Below, in pieces: positions 32,810-41,772 of a stretch of DNA of 61,690 bases. A model generated the notes under the pieces. The model saw only the letters and a program-made list of their open reading frames with translations. It was not told the origin of the DNA and ran no database searches. Position 1 is the first letter of the stretch. Every line of letters starts with the position of its first letter. Position numbers and translations under genes: made by a program. Source of the DNA: an uncultured Oscillospiraceae bacterium (lineage in GTDB: Bacteria; Bacillota; Clostridia; Oscillospirales; Acutalibacteraceae); NCBI GenBank assembly GCA_900549775.1, contig URPR01000007.1:1-61690 (forward strand), read 5' to 3'.

Positions 32810-35713
32810 TTGAAAATTGGTCTAGATATAGGCTCTACCACGATAAAATCTATTGTTTTAGACGATAACGATCAAGTTATATATAAATCGTACAATAGGC
32901 ATTATTCTCATATAAAGGAAAAAGCAATAGAAGAACTACAGCTTTTAAGCAACAAATTCAATCTTAAAAATGTAAAATTAGCGATTTCCGGTTCTGCCGG
33001 TATGGGTTTTGCTGAAAAATGTAACGTACCATTTGTTCAAGAAGTTTATGCAACTCGCTTAGCAGCTACAAAATTTTCTCCAAATACAGATGTTATCATA
33101 GAACTTGGCGGCGAAGATGCTAAAATCTTGTTTCTTACCGATGTTATGGAAGTCCGGATGAACGGGTCTTGTGCCGGAGGTACAGGAGCTTTTATAGACC
33201 AAATGGCAACTTTGCTAAACATACCCATAGAAAAAATGAATGAGCTTGCTCAAAACCACAATAAAATATATACAATAGCTTCAAGGTGCGGGGTCTTCGC
33301 AAAGTCAGATATCCAGCCGCTTTTAAATCAAGGTGCCCAAAAAAAAGATATAGCTAAAAGTATATTTCTGGCAGTAGTAAATCAAACTATAGCCGGGCTT
33401 GCTCAAGGCAGAGAAATATGCGGTAATGTTTTGTATCTTGGTGGCCCGATTACGTTCATGAGTGAGCTTCGGAAGACTTTCGATGAAGTGCTAGGAGTAG
33501 ATGGTACTTGTCCGGAAAATTCACTGTATTATGTTGCGCTTGGAGCAGCACTCTCCGCAAATGATATCATTGATGTCAATGACCTTATACAAAAAATTAA
33601 GCTCTACCGTTCAAGTAAAACTTTTGATTGTAACAAGCCTTTGTTTTGCTCAAAAGAGGAATATAACGATTTTTTAACCCGTCATGAAAAGCACATTGTG
33701 GAAAAGGGAAATATATCAGAATATGCTGGTGACGTTTACTTAGGGGTGGATGCTGGCTCAACTACTGTGAAAATCGTTCTAATTGGCAGCAATGAGCAAC
33801 TGCTTTTGTCCACTTACCTTTCCAATAACGGCAACCCCGTCGCTATAGTAAAAGACTTTTTAGCACAAGTTTATACTAAATGTCCAAATGTAAATATAAA
33901 AGCCAGTGCAGCTACAGGTTATGGCGAAGAATTGATCAAAAATGCATTTAATATTGACTTTGGGATAGTCGAAACCGTAGCCCATTTGACTGGCGCTAAA
34001 AAATTTATGCCGGATGTCGAATTTATTATCGACATTGGTGGGCAAGATATAAAGTGTTTTAAAGTGCACAACGGTGCCATCGATAATATATTTTTGAATG
34101 AAGCTTGCTCTTCAGGGTGCGGCTCTTTCCTGCAAACTTTCGCTAACGCGCTTTCCTATTCGGTCGAGGATTTTGCTAAACTTGCTTTGTTTGCAAAAAG
34201 CCCAGTAGACTTAGGTTCTAGGTGCACTGTATTTATGAACTCTTCAGTGAAACAGGCTCAAAAGGACGGGGCTTCTATAGAAAATATCTCTGCAGGGCTT
34301 GCTTTGAGTGTAGTGAAAAACGCCATATATAAAGTCATCAGGGTGAACAGCACTCAAGAGCTGGGTAATAACATCGTAGTGCAAGGCGGTACGTTTTTAA
34401 ACGATGCTGTGCTCCGTGCTTTTGAACAAGAGCTGGGAGTAGAAGCTGTACGACCAGACGTAGCCGGATTGATGGGAGCATATGGTGCTGCTATTTATGC
34501 TAAAAACCAACATATAGAGAGAAGCAAAATACTTTCTTTATCCGACATAAAAAATATGGATCACAAGGTGAGCTATTCCACATGCGGCGGTTGTAGCAAC
34601 AATTGCAAGTTGACAGTAAATACGTTTTCGTCCTCAAGCGGCAGGTATATAAGCGGAAACAAGTGCGAAAAGCCCGCTAAAAACAGCCAACCAGATAATA
34701 ATCTTAATATCTACGACTATAAGCTTAAGCTTTTAAAAGGATATGGCAATTATACAGGTTTTAGAGAAGAAACTATAGGTTTGCCATTGGGTCTAAACAT
34801 GTATGAGCTGTTACCTTTTTGGCACAAGTTTTTCTCATCACTTGGTTTTTCCATTATGGTCTCGCCTGTTTCAAATGGTAAAACTTATACTTCTGGCCAA
34901 CATACCATTCCTTCGGATACCGTTTGCTTTCCCGCTAAACTGATGCATGGTCACGTAGAGTATTTGTTGAAAAACGGCGTGAAAAATATATTTTATCCTT
35001 GTATGTCGTACAACTTTGATGAAAAACTTGGAGATAATCATTACAACTGTCCTGTCGTAGCCTATTACCCGGAAGTAATATCCGCAAATGTAAAAGAAAC
35101 AGAAAATATCAACTTCATAAAGGCTTATGTTGGCCTTCATAGAAGGCGTGAATTTTCTGGGAAAATTCATAAAATACTTGACGAGTATTTTAGCAACATA
35201 AGCCGCAATGAAGTCGTAGCAGCTGCAAATAAGGCATACAAAGAATATGAAAATTATTTGGAGAAGATAAGGTTAAAAGGACAAGAAATCATATCTATTG
35301 CTGAAAATGAAAATAAAAAAATCATCGTCCTTGCAGGTAGGCCCTATCACATTGATCCGGAGATAAATCACGGTATAGACAAACTTATACTTAGCTTTGA
35401 TGCTGCTATCATATCTGAAGATGCCTTGATAAAATGTGGATGTAAAGAACGGTTAAATGTTCTAAACCAATGGACGTACCATTCTAGACTATACAACGCT
35501 GCAAAGTATATCAAAAATAAAAACAATATTAATCTCATTCAACTTGTATCGTTCGGCTGCGGTATAGATGCCATTACGACCGATGAAGTAAGAGATATTT
35601 TAGAAAGTGAAAATAAAATATATACGCAACTTAAAATTGACGAAATAACTAATTTAGGTGCAATAAAAATTCGATTAAGAAGTCTGTTTGCGGCACTTGA
35701 TCAAAAGGAGTGA
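32810..35713 (+). CDS. 2-hydroxyacyl-CoA dehydratase activase-like protein, two ASKHA domains plus DUF2229
   Basis: 967 residues, TTG start after GGAGGG. Two activase-type ASKHA ATPase domains: one at about 1-260 (MKIGLDIGSTTIKS, GGEDAKI, SCAGGTGAF), one at about 305-570 (GVDAGSTTVKIV, DIGGQDIKCF, CSSGCGSFL). The second has the Cys expected to hold a subunit-bridging [4Fe-4S] cluster. A Cys-rich stretch, CGGCSNNCKL, follows near 591, then a DUF2229-type region. Relatives activate dehydratases by ATP-driven electron transfer, but the partner reaction of this larger form is unknown. In many Clostridia one ~1,400-residue protein covers this gene and the next. Confidence 0.88.
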   Translation: MKIGLDIGSTTIKSIVLDDNDQVIYKSYNRHYSHIKEKAIEELQLLSNKFNLKNVKLAISGSAGMGFAEKCNVPFVQEVYATRLAATKFSPNTDVIIELGGEDAKILFLTDVMEVRMNGSCAGGTGAFIDQMATLLNIPIEKMNELAQNHNKIYTIASRCGVFAKSDIQPLLNQGAQKKDIAKSIFLAVVNQTIAGLAQGREICGNVLYLGGPITFMSELRKTFDEVLGVDGTCPENSLYYVALGAALSANDIIDVNDLIQKIKLYRSSKTFDCNKPLFCSKEEYNDFLTRHEKHIVEKGNISEYAGDVYLGVDAGSTTVKIVLIGSNEQLLLSTYLSNNGNPVAIVKDFLAQVYTKCPNVNIKASAATGYGEELIKNAFNIDFGIVETVAHLTGAKKFMPDVEFIIDIGGQDIKCFKVHNGAIDNIFLNEACSSGCGSFLQTFANALSYSVEDFAKLALFAKSPVDLGSRCTVFMNSSVKQAQKDGASIENISAGLALSVVKNAIYKVIRVNSTQELGNNIVVQGGTFLNDAVLRAFEQELGVEAVRPDVAGLMGAYGAAIYAKNQHIERSKILSLSDIKNMDHKVSYSTCGGCSNNCKLTVNTFSSSSGRYISGNKCEKPAKNSQPDNNLNIYDYKLKLLKGYGNYTGFREETIGLPLGLNMYELLPFWHKFFSSLGFSIMVSPVSNGKTYTSGQHTIPSDTVCFPAKLMHGHVEYLLKNGVKNIFYPCMSYNFDEKLGDNHYNCPVVAYYPEVISANVKETENINFIKAYVGLHRRREFSGKIHKILDEYFSNISRNEVVAAANKAYKEYENYLEKIRLKGQEIISIAENENKKIIVLAGRPYHIDPEINHGIDKLILSFDAAIISEDALIKCGCKERLNVLNQWTYHSRLYNAAKYIKNKNNINLIQLVSFGCGIDAITTDEVRDILESENKIYTQLKIDEITNLGAIKIRLRSLFAALDQKE

Positions 35714-35717
35714 AATT

Positions 35718-37031
35718 ATGTCTGGTTTACGTTACGATAAATTCGGTCGCCTTTTATTTACAAAGGAAATGAAAAAAGAATATACCATTTTACTCCCGAT
35801 GATGTTGCCTATACATTTTAAAATGATAAAAAATATATTCAACAGTTATGGTTACAAGGCTGTGCTTTTAGAAAACAACTCACCTAAGGTAATAGATGAA
35901 GGCTTAAAGTACGTTCATAATGATACTTGTTACCCGGCACTGCTTGTCATAGGTCAATTTATAGATGCTTTAAAGAGCGGCAAATACGATGTAACAAAAA
36001 CTGCGTTGATGATAACTCAAACTGGTGGGGGATGTCGCGCTTCAAATTACATACATCTGCTTAGAAAAGCTTTGAAAAAAGCCGGTTTTCAAAATGTTCC
36101 GGTAATTTCCCTTAACCTTTCCGGCCTTGAAAAAAACAGCGGCTTTTCTTTAACCTTGCCTATGTTGAAAAAAATAATGTCATCTCTGATTTATGGAGAC
36201 ATGTTGATGTTCCTCAAAAACCAAATATTCCCTTATGAAATTAATCATGGAAAATGTACTGATTTAATCGATTATTGGACAGATAAATTAACTGACCAGT
36301 TTAAAATCGGAAAAGGATCTTCGCTAAAGGAAATTAAGTTGAATTTAGAGAAGATTGCGCATGATTTTTCTAAGATAGAAACAAAAATAACTCCGAAAGT
36401 CAAAGTAGGAATAGTAGGAGAAATATACATAAAGTATTCTGCGCTTGGGAACAACTGCCTTGAAGACTTCTTGATGAGCCAGGGCTGTGAAATTTGCGTG
36501 CCAGGGATAATAAATTTTATGCTATTTAAAGTTGACAACAGAATAGAGGACGTGAAAATATACGGTGGAAACATAATAAAAAAATTCATTGCAACTGCTC
36601 TTTTTAAGTACTTTGAAAAAATGGAGGAGTTGATGACAGATACTTTGAGTCACTATTCTAATTTTTTTCAAATGAAAAGCTACCGACAAACTAAAAAGCT
36701 CGTAAACGGTATTATAGGATATGGCAACAAAATGGGTGAAGGGTGGCTTTTAACCGCGGAAATGTTAGAACTTATAGAGTCTGGATTTAAAAATATAATT
36801 TGTGCTCAGCCATTCGGGTGTTTGCCAAATCACATATGTGGAAAAGGCATGATAAGGAAAATTCGCCAAATAAATAAGAACGCTAACATCGTTGCTGTCG
36901 ATTACGATCCTGGTTCGTCGAAAGTTAATCAGGAAAACCGAATAAAACTTATGCTGTCTCTAGCAAAAGAGAATATTAAACTTAAAGTCGAAAACGGTAC
37001 CAATGACTTTAAAGAAGAACAATCGCTATGA
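35718..37031 (+). CDS. 2-hydroxyacyl-CoA dehydratase-like partner (C-terminal part of the activase-related family)
   Basis: 437 residues from the ATG at 35718, with AAAGGAG upstream and 4 bases after the previous stop. It matches the C-terminal region of the activase-related family: HNDTCYPALLVIGQF, TQTGGGCRASNYIHLLRKAL, VGIVGEIYIKYSALGNNCLE, QPFGCLPNHICGKGM and VDYDPGSSKVNQENRIKLML. Conserved Cys residues could bind an iron-sulfur cluster. The gene is separate here, where many relatives are fused to the activase part. Confidence 0.82.
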   Translation: MSGLRYDKFGRLLFTKEMKKEYTILLPMMLPIHFKMIKNIFNSYGYKAVLLENNSPKVIDEGLKYVHNDTCYPALLVIGQFIDALKSGKYDVTKTALMITQTGGGCRASNYIHLLRKALKKAGFQNVPVISLNLSGLEKNSGFSLTLPMLKKIMSSLIYGDMLMFLKNQIFPYEINHGKCTDLIDYWTDKLTDQFKIGKGSSLKEIKLNLEKIAHDFSKIETKITPKVKVGIVGEIYIKYSALGNNCLEDFLMSQGCEICVPGIINFMLFKVDNRIEDVKIYGGNIIKKFIATALFKYFEKMEELMTDTLSHYSNFFQMKSYRQTKKLVNGIIGYGNKMGEGWLLTAEMLELIESGFKNIICAQPFGCLPNHICGKGMIRKIRQINKNANIVAVDYDPGSSKVNQENRIKLMLSLAKENIKLKVENGTNDFKEEQSL

Positions 37032-37080
37032 TCGGTAAATTTTTATACAAACTATACGCTAAAAAACCTTGTGAAAATAT

Positions 37081-37120
37081 ATTTTACCTAAATTAATTAT
37101 CATTGTAGGTAAAATTTATT
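37081..37120 (+). terminator. Probable terminator after the activase pair
   Basis: Stem ATTTTACCTA (37081-37090) with TAGGTAAAAT (37106-37115), 15-base loop, followed by TTATT. The stem is AT-rich and the loop long, so it is only moderately convincing. Confidence 0.5.
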
Positions 37121-37148
37121 CCAAAAAAGAGAAAATAAATAATACATA

Positions 37149-37177
37149 TTGACTATTTCCATAATAAGGTAGATAAT
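37149..37177 (+). promoter_or_regulatory. Promoter of the small exported-protein gene
   Basis: TTGACT (37149-37154), a 17-bp spacer and GATAAT (37172-37177), about 33 bases before the start codon. Confidence 0.62.
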
Positions 37178-37209
37178 AAAATAAAACATATTAACGGAGA
37201 TAAAAAATT

Positions 37210-37806
37210 ATGAAAAAGCTACTCAGCATTTTACTATCTACAAGCATGATATGTATGTCGTGCGCTAAAATAACATTCGCAAAAAATAAAGCTTCAGATG
37301 AATTTGTGTCCAATCATAATTTTCATAATACTAGTACAGACTGTTCCCCCAATTTTAGTCTTGGCAATGACAGCAAAACCAAAATTTTACTGGAAGATAC
37401 TTCAGAAAGCAATGCCACAATTGATAATGCATTAGTCGCATCTAAATCCAACACAGGTTGTAGTAACTTGTCTTCACGCACTGCCAGTAACGAAGATATT
37501 CAGGTAGACATCTCAAAAATGCAAATTTTAAAGGGTATTGGAAAATATCTATTTAATGTCGTAGTGAATGATATTTATTCATTTATAAAATTTTATCCTT
37601 TTCTCAAACTTTCCCAAATATTAGTTTTTTTATTTTGGTATATGCCAGGCTCTAAAATATATGAAAAAACTGGTATTGATTTTTTAGATAAATGCTCTCA
37701 ATTTTTTGCAAAACATAATAATTGGGCTACCGTTTTAAAATATATGTACGTTATTATTCCCTCAATTTTAGCATCATTTTTATACAAACAGATTCATAGT
37801 AAATAA
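37210..37806 (+). CDS. Small exported protein of unknown function, signal peptide shared with the AAA+ protein
   Basis: 198 residues; family not recognised. The signal peptide MKKLLSILLSTSMICMSCAK ends in ITFA, with cleavage likely after residue 24. Residues 25-95 are polar and rich in Ser, Asn, Thr and Asp. About 100-198 has two or three hydrophobic segments (around YPFLKLSQILVFLFWYMPG and YVIIPSILASFLY), so the mature protein is probably membrane-bound. The leader aligns without gaps with that of the AAA+ protein at 55801-57186. Single-gene unit with its own promoter, ending in a terminator shared with glyQS. Confidence 0.7.
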   Translation: MKKLLSILLSTSMICMSCAKITFAKNKASDEFVSNHNFHNTSTDCSPNFSLGNDSKTKILLEDTSESNATIDNALVASKSNTGCSNLSSRTASNEDIQVDISKMQILKGIGKYLFNVVVNDIYSFIKFYPFLKLSQILVFLFWYMPGSKIYEKTGIDFLDKCSQFFAKHNNWATVLKYMYVIIPSILASFLYKQIHSK

Positions 37807-37838
37807 AAAAGTGAGACTTTAAGTAGCCTCACTTTTTT
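37805..37838. terminator. Bidirectional terminator between convergent genes
   Basis: Stem AAAAAAGTGAG (37805-37815) with CTCACTTTTTT (37828-37838). It serves the exported gene from the left and glyQS from the right, and overlaps the glyQS stop codon. Confidence 0.9.
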
Positions 37839-39205
37839 ATTTCATTTTCTAAAAATTCTCCCAGTTTGTCTATACTTATTCTTTCCTGCTCCATGCTATC
37901 TCTAAACCTAACAGTAACACTGTTATCGTTTTCGCTTTCAAAATCGTATGTTAAACAAAAAGGAGTGCCTATTTCATCTTGTCTGCGGTAGCGCTTCCCT
38001 ATAGAACCAGCTTCGTCGTAATCGACATCGTAATCCTTAAGTAGCATATCATATACTTTTTCAGCTCCCGGTGAAAGCTTTTTAGAAAGTGGTAAAATTG
38101 CTGCTTTGAACGGAGACAGTGCCGGATGTAACCTCAAAACCGTTCTGGTATCACTATCATTTACCGTTTCCTCGTCATAAGCGTCACACAGAAACGCTAA
38201 AGCCAACCTATCTGCGCCTATGGAAGGCTCGATAACGTAAGGTAAATATTTGCAGTTAACTGTTTCATCAAAATACTCTAAGCTTTTGCCGGACTGAGTC
38301 TGATGTTGCTTTAAGTCGAAATCTGTTCTATCGGCGATACCTAAAAGCTCACCCCAACCGAAAGGAAATAAAAACTCGATATCGCTAGTAGCCGTAGAGT
38401 AGTGTGACAATTCTTCTTTGGAATGATCACGAACTCGTATATTTTCTTCTTTCAGACCTAAGCTTGTAACCCAATTCTTACAGAAATCCCTCCAAAATTT
38501 AAACCACTCAAGATCCGTGCCTGGTTTGCAGAAAAACTCTAGCTCCATCTGCTCAAATTCCCTTATTCTAAAGGTAAAGTTGCCAGGAGTGATTTCATTT
38601 CTAAATGATTTTCCTATTTGAGCTATTCCAAAAGGAATTTTTTTTCTAGTAGTCCTTTGAACATTTGCAAAATTTACAAAGATCCCCTGTGCTGTTTCAG
38701 GCCTTAAGTAAATTTCGTCCTTTTTCTCTTCTGTTACTCCCTGGTATGTCTTAAACATCAAATTGAAATTGCGAATATCTGTAAAATTTTCCGAACCGCA
38801 TTTAGGACATTTTATGTGGTTTTCTTTTATATAATCAGTCATTTTTTCAAAAGACCAACCATTTGCATCTATACCGATTTCTTCTAACAACTTATCGGCT
38901 CGGTGCCGAGTTTTACAGTCCTTACAGTCCATAAGTGGGTCTGAAAAACCACCCACATGTCCTGACGCTACCCAAACTTTCGGATTCATTAAAATAGCAG
39001 AATCTATCATCACGTTGTATTTGCACTCTTTTACAAACTTTTGCATCCATAACCTTTTCACATTGTTCTTAAGCAATACGCCTAAAGGCCCGTAATCCCA
39101 AGAATTCGCAAGACCTCCATATATTTCAGAGCCTGCATATACAAAACCTCTGTTCTTGCAAAGTGTTACAATCTTTTCCATGCTCTTTTCTTTGTTAGAC
39201 AACAT
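37829..39205 (-). CDS. glyQS: Glycyl-tRNA synthetase, dimeric class II type
   Basis: 458 residues, the single-chain alpha-2 form. Start region: CKNRGFVYAGSEIYGG and WDYGPLGVLLKNN. A zinc-type insert has CKDCKTRH and CPKCGSENF. Class II motif 2 lies in IPFGIAQIGKSFRNEITPGNF and motif 3 in PSIGADRLALAFLCDAY. The C-terminal anticodon domain ends GTPFCLTYDFES and a VRFRDSMEQ-type block. AGGAGGAG lies before the ATG. It follows mrdA by about 24 bases. Confidence 0.96.
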   Translation of the reverse strand: MLSNKEKSMEKIVTLCKNRGFVYAGSEIYGGLANSWDYGPLGVLLKNNVKRLWMQKFVKECKYNVMIDSAILMNPKVWVASGHVGGFSDPLMDCKDCKTRHRADKLLEEIGIDANGWSFEKMTDYIKENHIKCPKCGSENFTDIRNFNLMFKTYQGVTEEKKDEIYLRPETAQGIFVNFANVQRTTRKKIPFGIAQIGKSFRNEITPGNFTFRIREFEQMELEFFCKPGTDLEWFKFWRDFCKNWVTSLGLKEENIRVRDHSKEELSHYSTATSDIEFLFPFGWGELLGIADRTDFDLKQHQTQSGKSLEYFDETVNCKYLPYVIEPSIGADRLALAFLCDAYDEETVNDSDTRTVLRLHPALSPFKAAILPLSKKLSPGAEKVYDMLLKDYDVDYDEAGSIGKRYRRQDEIGTPFCLTYDFESENDNSVTVRFRDSMEQERISIDKLGEFLENEIKK

Positions 39206-39229
39206 TTTTTATCTCCTCCTTAAAAATAA

Positions 39230-41227
39230 CTATTGTGCTCTGGTGGCAAAATAAGCATCCATAACCTCTCTTGCTACGCCCTTCGATGCAAAGCCTTTAG
39301 CTCCGTGTTCTATAACAACTCCCACTGCTATTTCCGGCTTTTCATAAGGCGCAAAGCATATAAACGTAACATGGTCAGAACCGCCATTTTGAGCCGTACC
39401 GGTTTTTGCTGCGACCGCTACCGGATAAGAGCTAAAGTCTGACGCTGTACCACCTAATACGACATTTCTCATACCGGCTTTCACGGTGTTCAGTGTTTGT
39501 TCCGATACACCCGACTTCTCAACTATTTCAGGATTATTTGGGTCATTTTCAAACACAACCTCATTGCGCTTATAATCCGTTATTTTTCGTATTAAGTGCG
39601 GTCTATATCGTACACCGCCACTTGCGATGGTTCCAACATATGTTGCTAGTTGCAGCGGCGAAAACAGGTTATCCGACTGACCTATAGCAGCTTTGGTGGT
39701 AACCTTGTCGCTCCAGATCATACCTTGACCTTTACTGTGCTCCGGACCTGCTAGAACACCTTCCGCTTCAGATATTTCTATTCCAGTTTTAACGCCTAAC
39801 CCAAACTTTTTGCAGTAAAGGTTCATGTTTTTTATCCCTAAACGCCTGCCCATCTCACAAAAGTACACGTTGCAAGACTTTGTTATAGCGTATTTAAAAT
39901 CAGCGGCTCCGTGGTGTCCTAGGCATTTAGTTGTAAAAGTAGATCCAGGATAAATGTATAGTCCGTTACAGGTTACGCGGTCTTTATCCGTCATGGCTTT
40001 TTCTTCCAGGGCTCCTATAGCAACTATAGGCTTAAAAGTGGAACCCGGCGCAAAACTTCCGTTAAAGGCTCGGTTGAACAGCGGGATAGTGCTGTCTTTC
40101 GATATTTCTTGATAATATGATCTGTCATTTACATATTTCTCTAAGTCATAACCAGGGTAACTGGCAGCGGCCAAAATTGAAAAATCTCTCACATCTAAAG
40201 CTACTACAGCCCCGGCTTTACAGTCGTGCGCGATGCCTCGAGCTGCTTGCACATATTTCTTTAATGCGTCATTTGCGGCTTTCTGGATCCTTGAATCTAT
40301 AGTTAAAAATACGCTTTTCCCCGGAATAGCATTTTTAGATTGCAGTACGTTCAGAACCTTGCCTTCTCGGGATAGCTCTATCTTTTTTTCGCCACCTTCT
40401 CCTCTGAGGTGCTCCTCTATAGCAAGCTCTATTCCGCTTTTTCCGACTATATCATCTATTGTATACCCTTTATCTTTCAAAGTTTTCAGCTGTTCTTCAG
40501 ACATTTTGCCAGATAGTCCAATTATATGCGGGGCTAAATCTGGGTTTGAAATTTTTCTTTTTACCGAAAGTCCTATTCTAACTCCTTTTATGTCCTGGTA
40601 ATGCTCGCAAACAATAGAGACAAGGTCTTGACTTATGTTTTCTGCAAAAACATATGATGTATTTATTGCTTGATAGTACCCTTTGGAAAGCATGCCATAT
40701 TTCACGCTAGCTAGGTCTCTTAACGTCTGTGGGTCTTCTTCATTTATTTTCAATTTTTGAACTATTCTATCTATACAATCGCTGGCTGTGGCATAACTGT
40801 TTAAGTTTAATCTATTTTTCCCTTTAAGTTCATCAATCTTGGCGTCCTCATTTTCCATAAACTCAAACTTGCCATCCTTAGTAACGTAAATCGGTAAGTC
40901 ATCTATCCATTTTTCATTTTTATCTTTCATCAATTTTATAAGATTTTTTATAATCTCATTTTCCTTATCTTCGTCCAGTGAATATCTGTCGAACACTATG
41001 CTGTATCCCGTTTCGTTTTCAGCAAATGGCACACCGTTTACATCGAGTATTTCGCCCCTTAATGCATCTGTCTTTGATATAAATATATTGCTTCTATTGG
41101 CTATTTCAAGGTACTTTTGCCCGTTCACAATCTGCCAATCAACGAGTCTAAAAATATAAAATGAAAACACCACACCCATAAATACCAATAGAAAAATATA
41201 CCTAGATAAGTTTTTATTTTTGTTCAG
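39230..41227 (-). CDS. mrdA: Penicillin-binding protein 2 (rod-shape transpeptidase), probable CTG start
   Basis: Class B PBP with one N-terminal membrane helix, a dimerisation domain (about 60-230) and a transpeptidase domain. Active-site motifs: S-x-x-K in APGSTFKPI, S-x-N in TKSCNVYF and K-T-G in AAKTGTAQNG. The first usual start is a TTG at 41188, which has no ribosome site and would begin inside the membrane helix. AGGAGGGG lies about 8 bases before a CTG at 41227 in frame, giving 665 residues and a normal basic cytosolic tail (L-N-K-N-K-N-L-S-R). I therefore prefer CTG. It works with MreBCD in side-wall synthesis. Confidence 0.92.
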   Translation of the reverse strand: MNKNKNLSRYIFLLVFMGVVFSFYIFRLVDWQIVNGQKYLEIANRSNIFISKTDALRGEILDVNGVPFAENETGYSIVFDRYSLDEDKENEIIKNLIKLMKDKNEKWIDDLPIYVTKDGKFEFMENEDAKIDELKGKNRLNLNSYATASDCIDRIVQKLKINEEDPQTLRDLASVKYGMLSKGYYQAINTSYVFAENISQDLVSIVCEHYQDIKGVRIGLSVKRKISNPDLAPHIIGLSGKMSEEQLKTLKDKGYTIDDIVGKSGIELAIEEHLRGEGGEKKIELSREGKVLNVLQSKNAIPGKSVFLTIDSRIQKAANDALKKYVQAARGIAHDCKAGAVVALDVRDFSILAAASYPGYDLEKYVNDRSYYQEISKDSTIPLFNRAFNGSFAPGSTFKPIVAIGALEEKAMTDKDRVTCNGLYIYPGSTFTTKCLGHHGAADFKYAITKSCNVYFCEMGRRLGIKNMNLYCKKFGLGVKTGIEISEAEGVLAGPEHSKGQGMIWSDKVTTKAAIGQSDNLFSPLQLATYVGTIASGGVRYRPHLIRKITDYKRNEVVFENDPNNPEIVEKSGVSEQTLNTVKAGMRNVVLGGTASDFSSYPVAVAAKTGTAQNGGSDHVTFICFAPYEKPEIAVGVVIEHGAKGFASKGVAREVMDAYFATRAQ

Positions 41228-41243
41228 ACTTAGCCCCTCCTTT

Positions 41244-41750
41244 CTATTCAGGTTCGTTAATGTTCATCGCAATTGGCCGGTTTACGTAATATATCAAAGG
41301 TAAGACTATTAAAGAGTAAAGAGCTCTTAAAAGATAATGCCTCCAAAATACATACCACAGCTGCCCATAGCCTTTTAGTGCATAATTTGCAACAAAAATT
41401 ATCATATAGATCAATACCGTTGAAGCTGTAGAAACCAGCATGGCTGTAGTAAAATTAACACTTATAACATTTCTAGAAATAAACCCTACTATATACCCTA
41501 TTATTGCTATCAGCACAGTCAAGTAACTCAGCTGCGTGTTAATGGCAGAGTCTAATAAAATGCCTGCCAACAGTCCAAAAATTAGACCCGAGTTTTCTCC
41601 TTCAAATAAAGCTATCATCAATACGACTAGTATTACAAGCGTTGGTTTTTCTCCAAATATTTCCGGAATAGCATTTTGCGTTCTCTCTAAGATAAACAGC
41701 ACTATCATTTCAAGCGTGTAAGCAAAATATCTAAAAAATTTATGTTTCAT
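41244..41750 (-). CDS. mreD: Rod shape-determining protein MreD
   Basis: 168 residues with about five membrane helices and little else; FGEKPTLVILVVLMIALFEGENSG and the following small-residue helix fit MreD. Position between mreC and mrdA makes the assignment firm. Confidence 0.9.
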   Translation of the reverse strand: MKHKFFRYFAYTLEMIVLFILERTQNAIPEIFGEKPTLVILVVLMIALFEGENSGLIFGLLAGILLDSAINTQLSYLTVLIAIIGYIVGFISRNVISVNFTTAMLVSTASTVLIYMIIFVANYALKGYGQLWYVFWRHYLLRALYSLIVLPLIYYVNRPIAMNINEPE

Positions 41751-41772
41751 AAATAGTTCCCCTGTAAAACCT

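Noticed and set aside
32810..37031. Call as 2-hydroxyglutaryl-CoA dehydratase system (HgdABC)
   Set aside because: Domain content is that of the larger activase-related family, with two activase domains and no true HgdA/HgdB pair.
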